64,000 bases of DNA, taken from assembly GCA_965200045.1 (NCBI GenBank), contig OZ241330.1, forward strand, positions 62,001-126,000, read 5' to 3'. The notes below the pieces were generated by a model, which worked only from the letters and a program-made list of their open reading frames with translations, was not told the origin of the DNA and made no database searches. A program made the position numbers and the translations under genes. Numbering within the stretch: the stretch's first letter is position 1; each line of letters starts with the position of its first letter. Source of the DNA: Bin25 sp026709415. Its GTDB lineage: Bacteria; Bacteroidota; Bacteroidia; Flavobacteriales; Flavobacteriaceae. Positions 1 to 8,623 of the stretch are shown here, one piece after another.

Positions 1-1684
1 TTAAATCGTCTCCATGATGACCAACCCAATAACCATCAGTGAAAGAAGTGCTCCCTAATTCCAAATCAAATAAATTGGAATGATTGGTATAGGTTCCTGA
101 AGGGGAAGATTGAAGTTGGTATTGGGTGATGGTATGAGCTACTTTTCGAAAATCGATTTCTGTGGTTTGGCTTGGCAACCATCCTGGGATAAAACTTTTG
201 GCTTTTAAAGTCCCCGATTCTTTAATCCAAAGACTATCTTGATAACTGGCTGAAAGGCTATCGGGCGTTTGTCCATGGAGGGTATACTTGATGTCCACAC
301 TTTCGATGGGGCGCAAAAAAGAAACAGCCAAACTATCGACAAATAGGGTTTGTTGATTCACCATTTGAGGCCTCTCTACTTGTTGTTTTTCAGCAAAATC
401 AGCAGCAACACCAAAATCTATGTCAATCACCGAATTATTTTGAATATTCGATTTTTCTTCATCGGTTATGGATGTCTTCCACAGAAATAATTTTTCTAAA
501 GACTGGTTTTTTAATAATTGATGGATGCCCTCCTGAGTGATTCGGGTATTGGTCAAACTGACTAATTGTAGTGGAAGTGCGTCTAAAGAAGCCAAATCTT
601 GATCTTCAATATTGGTGTGATTTAAATGGAGTTTTTTGAGGTTTTTAAAATTTCTGAATTTTTCAAAAGCAGATGGTGGGATGATGACAGAATTTAAATT
701 TAATTCGATGACATTCTTTCGGATTTTGTACAAAGCGTCAAAAGCATCCATTGACAGGGAATCTCCCAAATAACGGACCACGACGTAATGATGATCCATC
801 GAGTATTGATCGACTCGAAAATCATGGGCCAATATTTTTTCCAGATCTTTATGAGATGGAGGGGAAATTGGATTTAATTCAGGTGGGAAAAATTCTTCTA
901 ATAGCTCTAGTTGCGGCCTATCGATTTGCTGATAGGCCATCGTTTGCTCGAACTTGGCCCCATCAAGTACCCAATTTTTGATCAATTCTAGTTCTATTGG
1001 CGTTAACTGCGTTCTGCTTTTCGGAGGCATTCTTAAATCATGATCCATTGGTAATTCCAAATGATAGAGCAGTCGACTATCATCTGGATTCTTAAAATCA
1101 ATCACCAAACCACTTTCACCACCTTTTAGTATCCCCTCTACCGAACTCAAGAGCAATCCGCCTTCTTGTTTTTCATTTCCATGACAACTGACACACTTTT
1201 TATCGAGGATCGAATGGATCACTTGTGTGTATAGATTAATGCTATCCTTTTTTATGGATACTGTTGTGGGCTTTTTAGGCAATTTCAAATAGCCTTTTCC
1301 ATGGGTCAGTTGTGCCCCCAAATGACTTGAAATCGTCAAACAAATAACCACCAATGTAAACGATCCATTAAAGAGTCGATTTGATACTTTTTTGAAATAC
1401 AAAAACCATAAGAGACCGATGAAAACAGTGGTTGTGATGGCCATCCACATATGGTTGAGGACTTCCGCCGTATAATCCCCCGTGAGGTATCGTAAATAAC
1501 CCAAAATAGAGGCCACAATAGCGGTATAAAAACTTGACTGAAGACCCCATCCAATCGTGTGGGTGTATTTGCTAGGATTTTTGATGGATAATAAAACCAA
1601 CCAATAGGTGAATAAAAAGATGCCAATCGGTAAATGAATAATTACTGGATGTAACTTTCCTACGAAGTGTAACCACTCCATCAT
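1..1684 (-). CDS. DUF2231-type membrane protein with c-type cytochrome domain and leucine-rich repeats (3' end outside window)
   Basis: Reading the minus strand from ATG 1684 (or 1681) gives one open frame to the window edge, so the C-terminus is missing. The first 120 or so residues carry about four membrane segments beginning with HPVIIHLPIGIFLF, typical of DUF2231. A single heme-c motif KKCVSCHGN lies near residue 161, followed by the GGLLL and RMPP segments of planctomycete-type cytochromes (PSCyt1). Residues of roughly 330-420 form short leucine-rich repeats. The far end resembles a sugar-hydrolase-type C-terminal beta domain, but it is cut off. It follows the DUF1501 and DUF1549/1553 genes on the same strand, about 90 bases after the DUF1501 stop. 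Function is unknown; a membrane-bound heme protein working with its two upstream neighbours is an inference. Confidence 0.85.
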   Translation of the reverse strand, partial: MMEWLHFVGKLHPVIIHLPIGIFLFTYWLVLLSIKNPSKYTHTIGWGLQSSFYTAIVASILGYLRYLTGDYTAEVLNHMWMAITTTVFIGLLWFLYFKKVSNRLFNGSFTLVVICLTISSHLGAQLTHGKGYLKLPKKPTTVSIKKDSINLYTQVIHSILDKKCVSCHGNEKQEGGLLLSSVEGILKGGESGLVIDFKNPDDSRLLYHLELPMDHDLRMPPKSRTQLTPIELELIKNWVLDGAKFEQTMAYQQIDRPQLELLEEFFPPELNPISPPSHKDLEKILAHDFRVDQYSMDHHYVVVRYLGDSLSMDAFDALYKIRKNVIELNLNSVIIPPSAFEKFRNFKNLKKLHLNHTNIEDQDLASLDALPLQLVSLTNTRITQEGIHQLLKNQSLEKLFLWKTSITDEEKSNIQNNSVIDIDFGVAADFAEKQQVERPQMVNQQTLFVDSLAVSFLRPIESVDIKYTLHGQTPDSLSASYQDSLWIKESGTLKAKSFIPGWLPSQTTEIDFRKVAHTITQYQLQSSPSGTYTNHSNLFDLELGSTSFTDGYWVGHHGDDL

Positions 1685-1772
1685 TTGGTCGAATAGAATT
1701 GAATTTTAAACAATGAAGTTGTTTTCTACAAGACTTGATTTTGGTTGAATGATCCGATTGAAACGAAATCCC

Positions 1773-3242
1773 TCAAGCGAGAATTTGATGATGCACATGA
1801 CCATGAACATCGGTCAAGCGAAAACGTCTTCCTTGGTACTTGTATGTCATTTGTTCATGATCGATACCAAAAAGATGTAAGATGGTGGCTTGCAAATCAT
1901 GAACATGCATAGGATCCTGAACGATATTATATCCTAATTCATCCGTTTGGCCATAGGTCATACCGGGTTGGATGCCCCCACCGGCCATGAAAATGGTAAA
2001 ACATCGAGGATGATGATCCCGACCGTAGTCATCATCGGTCAGTATCCCTTGACTGTAATTGGTTCTTCCAAATTCCCCACCCCATATCACTAGTGTATCT
2101 TCTAATAATCCCCGTTGCTTGAGATCTAAAATCAATGCCGCTGTGGGTTGGTCAACATCTTTGGCTTGTCGTTTGACTTCTGCTGGTAGATTGGCATGCT
2201 GGTCCCACCCCACATGATATGATTGGACAAAACGAACATCTTTTTCGATTAATCTTCGGGCCAAAATACAATTGGCCGCATAAGTCCCTGGTTTGAGGGA
2301 ATCCGGACCATACATTTGCAATATCGCATCTGGTTCATTTTCGATATCCATGACTTCTGGCACCGAAGTTTGCATTCGGTAGGCCATTTCGTATTGTGCC
2401 ATCCGATCTAGTATTTGTTGGTCACCAAAATTTTCTTCATGATGTTGGTTGATCTGGGCTAAATAATCTAGCATCTTTCTTCTCTCGAGCCTGGAGACGC
2501 CTTCAGGATTGTTTAAATACAGTACAGGATCTTTTCCAGCTCTGAATTGCACGCCCTGATGTAGGGAACTCAAAAAACCATTGCCCCACAACCTTGAATA
2601 AAGTGGCTGGGCAACTTCCCGGCCGGTTCCTTTGGAGAGCATGACAATGAATGATGGTAAATTATCATTCAAACTCCCCAATCCGTAGCTCATCCAAGAT
2701 CCAAAACTAGGTCTGCCAGGCAGCTGAGATCCCGTTTGGAAAAACGTAATGGCTGGATCATGATTGATGGCTTCGGTATGCATTGATTTAACAAAACACA
2801 ATTCATCGGCGATTTTGCCGATATAGGGTAAAAGCTCACTGAGCCAAGCACGAGATTCTCCATATTGAGCAAAATCATATACGCTTCCAGTCAGTGGAAA
2901 TGTCGCTTGCCCGGAAGTCATGCCGGTTAATCGTTGTCCCATTCGGACCGATTCGGGCAAGTCCATGCCTCTGTTTTCATTGAGTTTCGGTTTATAATCG
3001 AATAGATCCAATTGGGAAGGACCACCACTTTGAAAGAGATAAATAATGCGCTTGGCTTTGGGAGCAAAATGAGGCAAGGCTAATGATCCTTTTTGAAGTT
3101 TTGTTAATGAAGACCCGTTGTTTTTTCCAAAACCAAATGGATCCAATAGATAGCCAAGCGCCAGTCCACCAATACCAAAGCCCATTTTTTTAAGAAACTC
3201 TCTTCGATTATTATTCTGAAAATACCTAGTTAGTGGATCCAT
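1773..3242 (-). CDS. DUF1501 family secreted protein
   Basis: A 489 aa protein of the DUF1501 family, which is related to sulfatases and alkaline phosphatases and is usually encoded next to DUF1549/DUF1553 cytochromes. The N-terminus NNRREFLKKMG followed by a hydrophobic stretch is a twin-arginine export signal. Family hallmarks visible are the FQSGGPSQLDLFDYKP segment near residue 70, GGEFGRTNYSQG near residue 390 and DHHPRCFTIFMAGGG after it. The ATG start lies three bases after the end of the upstream DUF1549/1553 gene, so the two are co-transcribed and probably work on the same substrate in the periplasm. The biochemical activity of DUF1501 proteins is not established to my knowledge. Length is normal for the family. 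Confidence 0.88.
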   Translation of the reverse strand: MDPLTRYFQNNNRREFLKKMGFGIGGLALGYLLDPFGFGKNNGSSLTKLQKGSLALPHFAPKAKRIIYLFQSGGPSQLDLFDYKPKLNENRGMDLPESVRMGQRLTGMTSGQATFPLTGSVYDFAQYGESRAWLSELLPYIGKIADELCFVKSMHTEAINHDPAITFFQTGSQLPGRPSFGSWMSYGLGSLNDNLPSFIVMLSKGTGREVAQPLYSRLWGNGFLSSLHQGVQFRAGKDPVLYLNNPEGVSRLERRKMLDYLAQINQHHEENFGDQQILDRMAQYEMAYRMQTSVPEVMDIENEPDAILQMYGPDSLKPGTYAANCILARRLIEKDVRFVQSYHVGWDQHANLPAEVKRQAKDVDQPTAALILDLKQRGLLEDTLVIWGGEFGRTNYSQGILTDDDYGRDHHPRCFTIFMAGGGIQPGMTYGQTDELGYNIVQDPMHVHDLQATILHLFGIDHEQMTYKYQGRRFRLTDVHGHVHHQILA

Positions 3243-3245
3243 AGA

Positions 3246-5525
3246 CTAACTTTTCTGGGTGGTGATATCTAAATTGTAAATCAATAATGCGACATCCATC
3301 AAAACACTCCGAATTGATGGATGGCTGGCTTCAATATTGCTATCAGATGGATTTTCAATTCCCATTGATTGGTGATAGTAATCAGCTAGCCACTGTAACT
3401 CTAGTTCATTAGGTTTATGGCATGTGATGGTCCTATAAATAAACTCAATTGATTCGTTTAATGACCAATGATTGAAATTTTCTTGATGAGACTCAATGAG
3501 GTGTTTTGCAGCAAAAGTGAATTGAGGATCATTCATTAAAACAAGCGATTGTAAAGGGGTGCTTGTCTTTTGTCTCTCGACGGTACAAAAATCACGATAT
3601 GCCGCATCAAAGATGAGCATATTAGGTGGAGGAACCGTTCGCTTCCAAAAAGTATACAAACTTCTGCGGAATCGATTTTCCCCTCCATCGGGGATATATT
3701 CAACCAGTCCATTGCCTCCTTTTTCACGCCAGAGACCTTCGGGTTGGGGTGGTTTGACACTTGGCCCGCCAATTTGTTGAACTAGCAAGCCACTAGTGGC
3801 CAATGCATTGTCTCGAATCATTTCAGCTTTGAGACGGACCCTTGGATAATAGGTCCAATAGGTGTTTAATGGATCTTCATTTAAATATTCTTGTTTTACC
3901 ATACTAGATTGTTTGTAAGTAGCCGAACTCACCATTCTTTTAATGATTTTTTTTACATCCCATTGATCTTCAAATTGAAAAGTATGGGCTAAATAATCTA
4001 AGAGTTCTGGATGGGATGGGTTGGCTCCTTGATTGCCAAAATCATCTGGAGTCGAAACAATTCCCTGACCAAAAAATTGTTGCCACAAACGATTGACTGT
4101 AACCCGTGCAGTCAAAGGATTGTTATCATCAAACAACCATTGACTCAGTCCTAATCTATTTTTTTCGAAGGCATCTCCAAACGCTAAAATCGCTTCCGGT
4201 GTTTTTGGAGATACTTGAGTAGTTGGTGCATTATAAACGCCTCGATCCAAGACATGGGTTGTTCTAATTCCTGGCGTGTCTTCCATGACCATCAAATAAA
4301 ATTTTGAAATAGAATCTGGAAAATGAACAAATGGAAAATCTCTTTTCGCTATTTCTTTGTCTATTGGCATGCGGGGTTCTGGAAATTCACCATAATCGAT
4401 TAACCCCTTTTCATCGAGCTGATTAAAAAAACTGAAAAAGCCATAATATTCTTCTTGAGAAATAGCATCGTATTTATGATCATGGCAACGAGCGCAATCC
4501 ATGGTAATACCTAACATGGTTCGTGCCGTTGTAATGGTTCGATCGGCCACATATTCTACGCGATATTCTTCGGGAATAACCCCACCTTCTTGAGTGATGC
4601 TATGGTTTCGATTAAATCCAGTGGCCAAAATCTGTTCTTTGGTCGGATTAGGCAATAAATCCCCTGCTAATTGCCATGTGATGAATTGGTCATAGGGTAG
4701 ATTTTGATTGTAAGCATGAATCACCCAATCCCGCCAAGGCCACATAAATCGTTCTAAATCATCTTGATATCCATGGGTATCGGCATAGCGTGCGATATCG
4801 AGCCATATAGAAGCCATTCGTTCCCCGTAATGCTCGGAATCTAGCAATTTGTCGACTACTTTTTCATAGGCGTTTTCGGATTCATCGGCCAAAAAAGCGT
4901 CTATTTCTTCTATGGAAGGTGGTAATCCAATAACATCAAAGTAAACACGTCTGAGGAGTGTTTCTTTATCCGCTGACTGGGATGGTTGCCAACCATTTTG
5001 ATGTATTTTTTGACCAATAAACCAATCGATTTCATTGAGTTCCCAGCGGGGGAAGAAAGGGGCTTTGATGTCGGGTTTTTTGGGTAGAATGTAAGCCCAG
5101 TGTTTGTCGTAAGGGGCCCCCTGTTGGATCCATTGTCGAATCATTTGTTTTTCAATTTGGGTCAAACTCAAATGTGAATCAGATGGTGGCATTTGAATTT
5201 GGGAATCTGATGAAAAAATTCTTCGGATGATTTCACTACTTTCAGGTTCAAATGGAACGACTGGTATTTTATCAGGCGATTCCATCATTGGATTATAGAG
5301 TCCATCGGATAAATCCAATCGAAGATTGGCTTCTCTCGTATTGGCATCGGGTCCATGACACGTAAAACATTTATCCGATAAAATCGGTTTAACATCAAAA
5401 TTGAAGCTAATAACCTCTGGTAAAGTCTGGGCGATTGAAACTATATTTTCTTGACTTTGTTGCGGTTTTTCGGCAAACTCTTGAGAAATGAATTGATACC
5501 CCAATACAATCAGCAGTGGTATCAA
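3246..5525 (-). CDS. DUF1549/DUF1553 planctomycete-type c-type cytochrome protein
   Basis: This 759 aa protein has an N-terminal membrane anchor, a PSCyt1 heme-c motif (CFTCHG, C53-C56-H57), then PSCyt2/DUF1549 and DUF1553 (PSD1) regions. A second CxxCH motif, CARCHDHKYD, lies near residue 342, followed by the family sequences NRLWQQFFGQGIV and FPNP-like segments. No ATG precedes the hydrophobic anchor: an in-frame TAG lies about 75 bases upstream and the best initiator is TTG at 5525. It heads the three-gene minus-strand cluster with DUF1501 and the DUF2231 cytochrome. Such modules are common in Planctomycetes and some Bacteroidota and are often suspected in polymer degradation or periplasmic redox chemistry; the substrate cannot be read from the sequence. 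Confidence 0.85.
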   Translation of the reverse strand: MIPLLIVLGYQFISQEFAEKPQQSQENIVSIAQTLPEVISFNFDVKPILSDKCFTCHGPDANTREANLRLDLSDGLYNPMMESPDKIPVVPFEPESSEIIRRIFSSDSQIQMPPSDSHLSLTQIEKQMIRQWIQQGAPYDKHWAYILPKKPDIKAPFFPRWELNEIDWFIGQKIHQNGWQPSQSADKETLLRRVYFDVIGLPPSIEEIDAFLADESENAYEKVVDKLLDSEHYGERMASIWLDIARYADTHGYQDDLERFMWPWRDWVIHAYNQNLPYDQFITWQLAGDLLPNPTKEQILATGFNRNHSITQEGGVIPEEYRVEYVADRTITTARTMLGITMDCARCHDHKYDAISQEEYYGFFSFFNQLDEKGLIDYGEFPEPRMPIDKEIAKRDFPFVHFPDSISKFYLMVMEDTPGIRTTHVLDRGVYNAPTTQVSPKTPEAILAFGDAFEKNRLGLSQWLFDDNNPLTARVTVNRLWQQFFGQGIVSTPDDFGNQGANPSHPELLDYLAHTFQFEDQWDVKKIIKRMVSSATYKQSSMVKQEYLNEDPLNTYWTYYPRVRLKAEMIRDNALATSGLLVQQIGGPSVKPPQPEGLWREKGGNGLVEYIPDGGENRFRRSLYTFWKRTVPPPNMLIFDAAYRDFCTVERQKTSTPLQSLVLMNDPQFTFAAKHLIESHQENFNHWSLNESIEFIYRTITCHKPNELELQWLADYYHQSMGIENPSDSNIEASHPSIRSVLMDVALLIYNLDITTQKS

Positions 5526-5787
5526 AAATGACCATGCATATTGAAAGTTCTTCGCCCACAGTTTATTAAAAACAGAAATGGTTTTTTGGAATATAGTCTA
5601 GGTTTCTAAATTAAGAAAAATAAATTCCTGTAATAAAAAATAGGCTGATAATATTTTATGAAGTTGCGTTTAGTTTTTTTATTGTACTATGAAATACAAA
5701 TGCTGACATCTGTTTAGCATCTGATATCCACAAATTCCTTTGAATACAATACCTTTAACTTTATCTTTTCAAAACAATCATTATCTC
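5526..5787. other. divergent intergenic region
   Basis: This AT-rich spacer separates the minus-strand cytochrome gene from the plus-strand serine hydrolase, so promoters for both must lie here or just inside. I see no clear TAnnTTTG box with a partner, no RNA gene and no convincing hairpin. Confidence 0.4.
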
Positions 5788-7047
5788 ATGCTCAAATCAC
5801 TTGGTAAAACACTGAGTTGTCTATTTTTCATTTCTTATACATGCTGGGGATGGTCTCAATCAAAATTGGTTCCAAAACCTTCCATATTGGAACAAAATGT
5901 GGATTCTATCATGCAAGATGCCATCAAACAAAAAGCTTTTCCTGGGGCTCAAATACTGCTATATAAGGATGGGGGAATTCGATTGAACAAAGCGTATGGC
6001 TATCATACTTATGATTCCATCCGCAGAGTATCGACACAAGATTTGTATGATTTGGCATCGGTCACCAAGATTTTAGCCGGGACTTTAGCCTTTATGAAAT
6101 TGTATGAACTCTATCACCTTGATTTAGAAGCTCCCCTTTCAGACTATCTTCCTTATTTAAAAAGAAGTAATAAAAAGGAGACCACCTTTACCCAATTACT
6201 GACCCATAGTGCTGGATGGATCCCATCTATTGAACATCATAAGACTTTGCATAAAAAGAATGGCCAACTCAAAGCTCGGACCATATCCAATAAACCATCA
6301 AAACGTTTTCCTTACCAAATAAGCACTTCTCTTTTTGTTCATAAGAATTATTACAAAACGGTCAAAAGGCGAATCAAAGATTCTGAGGTTCCCACGATCG
6401 GAGAATATAAATATTCAGGGCTCTGGTTTTTTCTGTTACCTGAATTGGTTGAACGTTTAACCGGGATGACTATCGATGATTTTTTAGATCTTCATTTTTA
6501 TAACCCCCTCGAATTAGAACGGATTGCTTTTAGAGCTGGGGAATATTTTCCACTCGAAGAAATCGTACCCACTGAAAAAGACACTTTATTTAGAAAAACC
6601 CTAGTTCATGGATGGGTTCATGATGAAGCCGCTGCTTTGATGGGCAAACTATCGACCAATGCCGGTTTATTTGCCAATGCCGAATCTCTTTCAGTACTAT
6701 TGGAAATGCTTTTAAACAAGGGGATGTATCATGATCAACAGTATCTCCTATCTGAAACTGTTGAACGATTTACTTCTAGAATATTTCCTCAAACAGGCAA
6801 TCGACGAGGACTTGGTTTTGATAAACCCATTTTAAAAGAGACCGGACAACAAACATACCCCTCTCAATGGGCTTCACCAAGTAGTTATGGACATAGTGGA
6901 TTCACTGGGATTCTTGTATGGGTTGATCCTCAATACGATTGCTTTATGATTTTTTTAAGTAACCGAGTCTATCCGCATAGAGAACTCAGTTCAATCTATA
7001 AACTCAACGTCAGAAGCAAGATACTGGATCAGATTATCCTTCACTAA
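5788..7047 (+). CDS. secreted serine hydrolase, class C beta-lactamase fold
   Basis: A 419 aa protein when started at ATG 5788. This start gives a standard signal peptide (MLKSLGKTLSCLFFISYTCWGWSQ region), whereas the longer frame from TTG 5740 adds 16 residues before it. The catalytic SxxK motif is SVTK (S91-K94), the tyrosine motif is YKYSG rather than the usual YxN, and HSGFTG supplies the HxG motif. The sequence around GWVHDEAAALMG and AGLFANAESLSVLLEMLL matches the serine-hydrolase half found fused to GH3 N-acetylglucosaminidases in Bacteroidota; here that half stands alone. A role in peptidoglycan or ester hydrolysis is likely but the substrate is unknown. Confidence 0.85.
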   Translation: MLKSLGKTLSCLFFISYTCWGWSQSKLVPKPSILEQNVDSIMQDAIKQKAFPGAQILLYKDGGIRLNKAYGYHTYDSIRRVSTQDLYDLASVTKILAGTLAFMKLYELYHLDLEAPLSDYLPYLKRSNKKETTFTQLLTHSAGWIPSIEHHKTLHKKNGQLKARTISNKPSKRFPYQISTSLFVHKNYYKTVKRRIKDSEVPTIGEYKYSGLWFFLLPELVERLTGMTIDDFLDLHFYNPLELERIAFRAGEYFPLEEIVPTEKDTLFRKTLVHGWVHDEAAALMGKLSTNAGLFANAESLSVLLEMLLNKGMYHDQQYLLSETVERFTSRIFPQTGNRRGLGFDKPILKETGQQTYPSQWASPSSYGHSGFTGILVWVDPQYDCFMIFLSNRVYPHRELSSIYKLNVRSKILDQIILH

Positions 7048-7154
7048 AGACAAATAACAATATCAATGGCGATGACATAATGCAATTCATTCAGAAACCA
7101 AAGTCATATTTGTTAGAGTTGATACATGACTGACTACTCGTTTATTATTGTGTG

Positions 7155-7259
7155 CTATTCCCCATTTTTGATGTGCTGATTAATAAAGTCCATACTTTTT
7201 TTAATACGAAACAGCCGATGCGAACCTCTGGTTTCTTTCTCTATTTCTATAAAAGACAT
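7155..7259 (-). pseudogene. possible 34-codon remnant or very small ORF
   Basis: On the minus strand an ATG at 7259 opens 34 codons rich in charged residues and ending KNGE before TAG. It abuts and overlaps the start of the plus-strand 55-codon ORF. The composition looks protein-like rather than random, but it is too short for a family call and may be a fragment of a lost gene of the surrounding toxin-antitoxin island. Confidence 0.25.
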
Positions 7260-7425
7260 GGTGAAAGAACCTACCGAAAAATTACCTTTTGAAGCATTAC
7301 CAAACCATGAAAATATTCCTTTAGCGTTCCACTTAAAAGCGCATGCGGTGATGAGTGATATCTTTCGTGAAGATAAGAATGAATCAAAGCCGAAACCACC
7401 ATCAGACCGTCCGGTTTTAAGTTAA
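7258..7425 (+). CDS. small ORF of 55 codons, first of two related copies
   Basis: The predicted protein begins MVKEPTEKLPFEALPN and is hydrophilic throughout, with no membrane segment. Its relative at 8290-8451 shares the start KEPTEKLPFE, the LPN and IPL steps and a VM...F pattern further on. The first 36 bases of the two are identical at all but one position, while the rest has diverged to about half identity in protein. I do not recognise the family. Both copies lie immediately beside MNT nucleotidyltransferase remnants, so a small regulatory or antitoxin-linked protein is conceivable. It could also be a truncated start of a longer vanished gene. Confidence 0.45.
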   Translation: MVKEPTEKLPFEALPNHENIPLAFHLKAHAVMSDIFREDKNESKPKPPSDRPVLS

Positions 7426-7460
7426 GTGTATCAGTCCCAAGGATTGAATATCTTTGTCTT

Positions 7461-7774
7461 ATGTTAACAAAACGACAACAAGAAATCATCATCAAAACGA
7501 CTCAATCCTTACAGCCCGTTCGCTTGGCGTATAATGCTTATTATTCAGAAGGTAGAGAAATTCATCTGCTTTACGAGTGGGGAAAAAAGTGAGTTTAGCT
7601 GATACTTGCGACATGATGATTTCCTTAGAGGAAAAACTCAATCACCCCATTCAAATGGTTCATTTTGATTATATCTCCCCTTATTATAGAAAAGAAGTGT
7701 TAGAGAATGCGACCCTCTTTTACGATAACCAAAAATCAAAAGGAAAAAATACAGAAGCGGTGCACTCGTATTGA
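7461..7774 (+). pseudogene. frameshifted MNT-type nucleotidyltransferase (MntA-like antitoxin remnant)
   Basis: Two plus-strand frames together resemble a minimal nucleotidyltransferase. The first runs from ATG 7461 (MLTKRQQEIII start) to a TGA just after EIHLLYEWGKK. The second continues at about 7577 with VSLADTCDMMISLEEKL and ends with IQMVHFDYISPYYRKEVLEN, the usual C-terminal half of this family. The GSxxRG...DxD catalytic segment is missing between YYSEG and EIHLLYE, so it has suffered both a deletion and a frameshift. In intact systems MntA modifies and silences the HepT toxin encoded next to it, which matches the following gene. Non-functional by inspection. Confidence 0.6.
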
Positions 7775-8135
7775 TGCTCTTTTTGGAGAACGGCGATCTT
7801 TAGTTCCTAAAATTCCTTCGCAAGACCTTTTTCTGTTTGATTTAATCATACGTGGTCTATCTTGTTGGTATACAATACTCATCCTTGAAGAAGCGAAACA
7901 TATTTTTAAACAAAAACCCGACATCGCCAAAAAGTATCCTTCTGTTCGATGGCGTGCGATGAATCGTATTCGAAACGAAATCGTTCACCAAAATGGTGAA
8001 GTAAGCGATGGCGAGGTTTATCGTTTAATAACACAAGATATGGTTGTCTTAGAAAAAGAAATCGTCAAATTGAAATCTTATATTGATTCTTTAAAAATAA
8101 ACGATCCAACCATCGACACGACGCAACAACGATAG
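7707..8135 (+). CDS. HepT-like HEPN ribonuclease, probably degenerate
   Basis: Up to 142 codons overlapping the MntA remnant in another frame. The C-terminal half shows the DUF86/HepT signature: KKYPSVRWRAMNRIRNEIVHQ with R89 and H94 of the Rx4H ribonuclease motif. Active HepT toxins have RX4HXY, whose Tyr is AMPylated by MntA; here the position after HxQ is Asn, so the Tyr is absent. The middle (LIIRGLSCWYTILILEEAKH) looks slightly expanded against the family. The true start is unclear because no intact upstream antitoxin remains. It may be an open but inactive frame. Confidence 0.55.
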   Translation: MRPSFTITKNQKEKIQKRCTRIDALFGERRSLVPKIPSQDLFLFDLIIRGLSCWYTILILEEAKHIFKQKPDIAKKYPSVRWRAMNRIRNEIVHQNGEVSDGEVYRLITQDMVVLEKEIVKLKSYIDSLKINDPTIDTTQQR

Positions 8136-8247
8136 CCGTTATGCTAACGAAGACAACTTGATTCTGTTCCAGATTTTAGTGAATTAAACTCGCTTTTAGA
8201 AGAACTTTTCCCTTTATGACGCAGCATTAAAAGATTCAAATCGCTAA
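8131..8247 (+). pseudogene. possible HEPN-domain C-terminal remnant
   Basis: Directly behind the HepT-like frame, two short frames spell SRYANED, then VPDFSELNSLLEELFPL, then YDAALKDSNR before TAA 8245. The SRY step followed by a helix is reminiscent of the C-terminus of classical HEPN proteins. It is broken by at least two frameshifts and cannot be functional. The family call is tentative. Confidence 0.3.
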
Positions 8248-8289
8248 TTTTCATTAAAACACATTAATTCCGTCATTTAAAATCAAGAC

Positions 8290-8451
8290 ATGGCGAAAGA
8301 ACCTACCGAAAAATTACCTTTTGAAAAACTGCCGAATTACAAAAAGATTCCTTTAGAGTTGCATCTAAGAGTCGATCATGTGATGGGAGAAGTATTCAAA
8401 AAAGCAAACATTCCCTCCAACCCAAAAAGAGAAAGAATCAATTCAAGATAA
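8290..8451 (+). CDS. small ORF of 53 codons, second of two related copies
   Basis: The predicted protein begins MAKEPTEKLPFEKLPN and continues with IPLELHLRVDHVMGEVFKKAN, a basic, helix-prone small protein. It resembles the 55-codon ORF about 1 kb upstream (see that entry) and, like it, borders an MNT nucleotidyltransferase remnant, here on the opposite strand and overlapping its 3' end by 14 bases. Conservation of length and of the spacing of LP, IPL and VM steps argues for a real protein family. Function unknown. Confidence 0.45.
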   Translation: MAKEPTEKLPFEKLPNYKKIPLELHLRVDHVMGEVFKKANIPSNPKRERINSR

Positions 8452-8623
8452 ATACATAAGTCCCAAAGATATCCGTATATTTTATGATGTCTCTTAATCT
8501 TTCTTCAGTTAAAGCAGCGGAATTAATCATGCAAAATCGTTTATTTAATTTTGTTTCTAACTCTTCCCATAAACCATAAAATTCTGTTCCAACAGGATCA
8601 CTGAAAGAAACTAATAAAGTAGG
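8438..8623 (-). pseudogene. MNT-type nucleotidyltransferase remnant, C-terminal half
   Basis: The minus strand is open for 61 codons reading LLVSFSDPVGTEFYGLWEEL, then a leucine-rich segment and RLRDIIKYTDI before TGA. This is the pattern of the C-terminal half of MntA-type proteins (lVeFs-pvG-eFy-LweeLe...vDlit..al...lrd.I). The N-terminal half with the catalytic GSxxRG and DxD is lost behind a TAA near 8624. It is a second, independent MNT relic, oriented opposite to the one at 7461. Confidence 0.5.
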
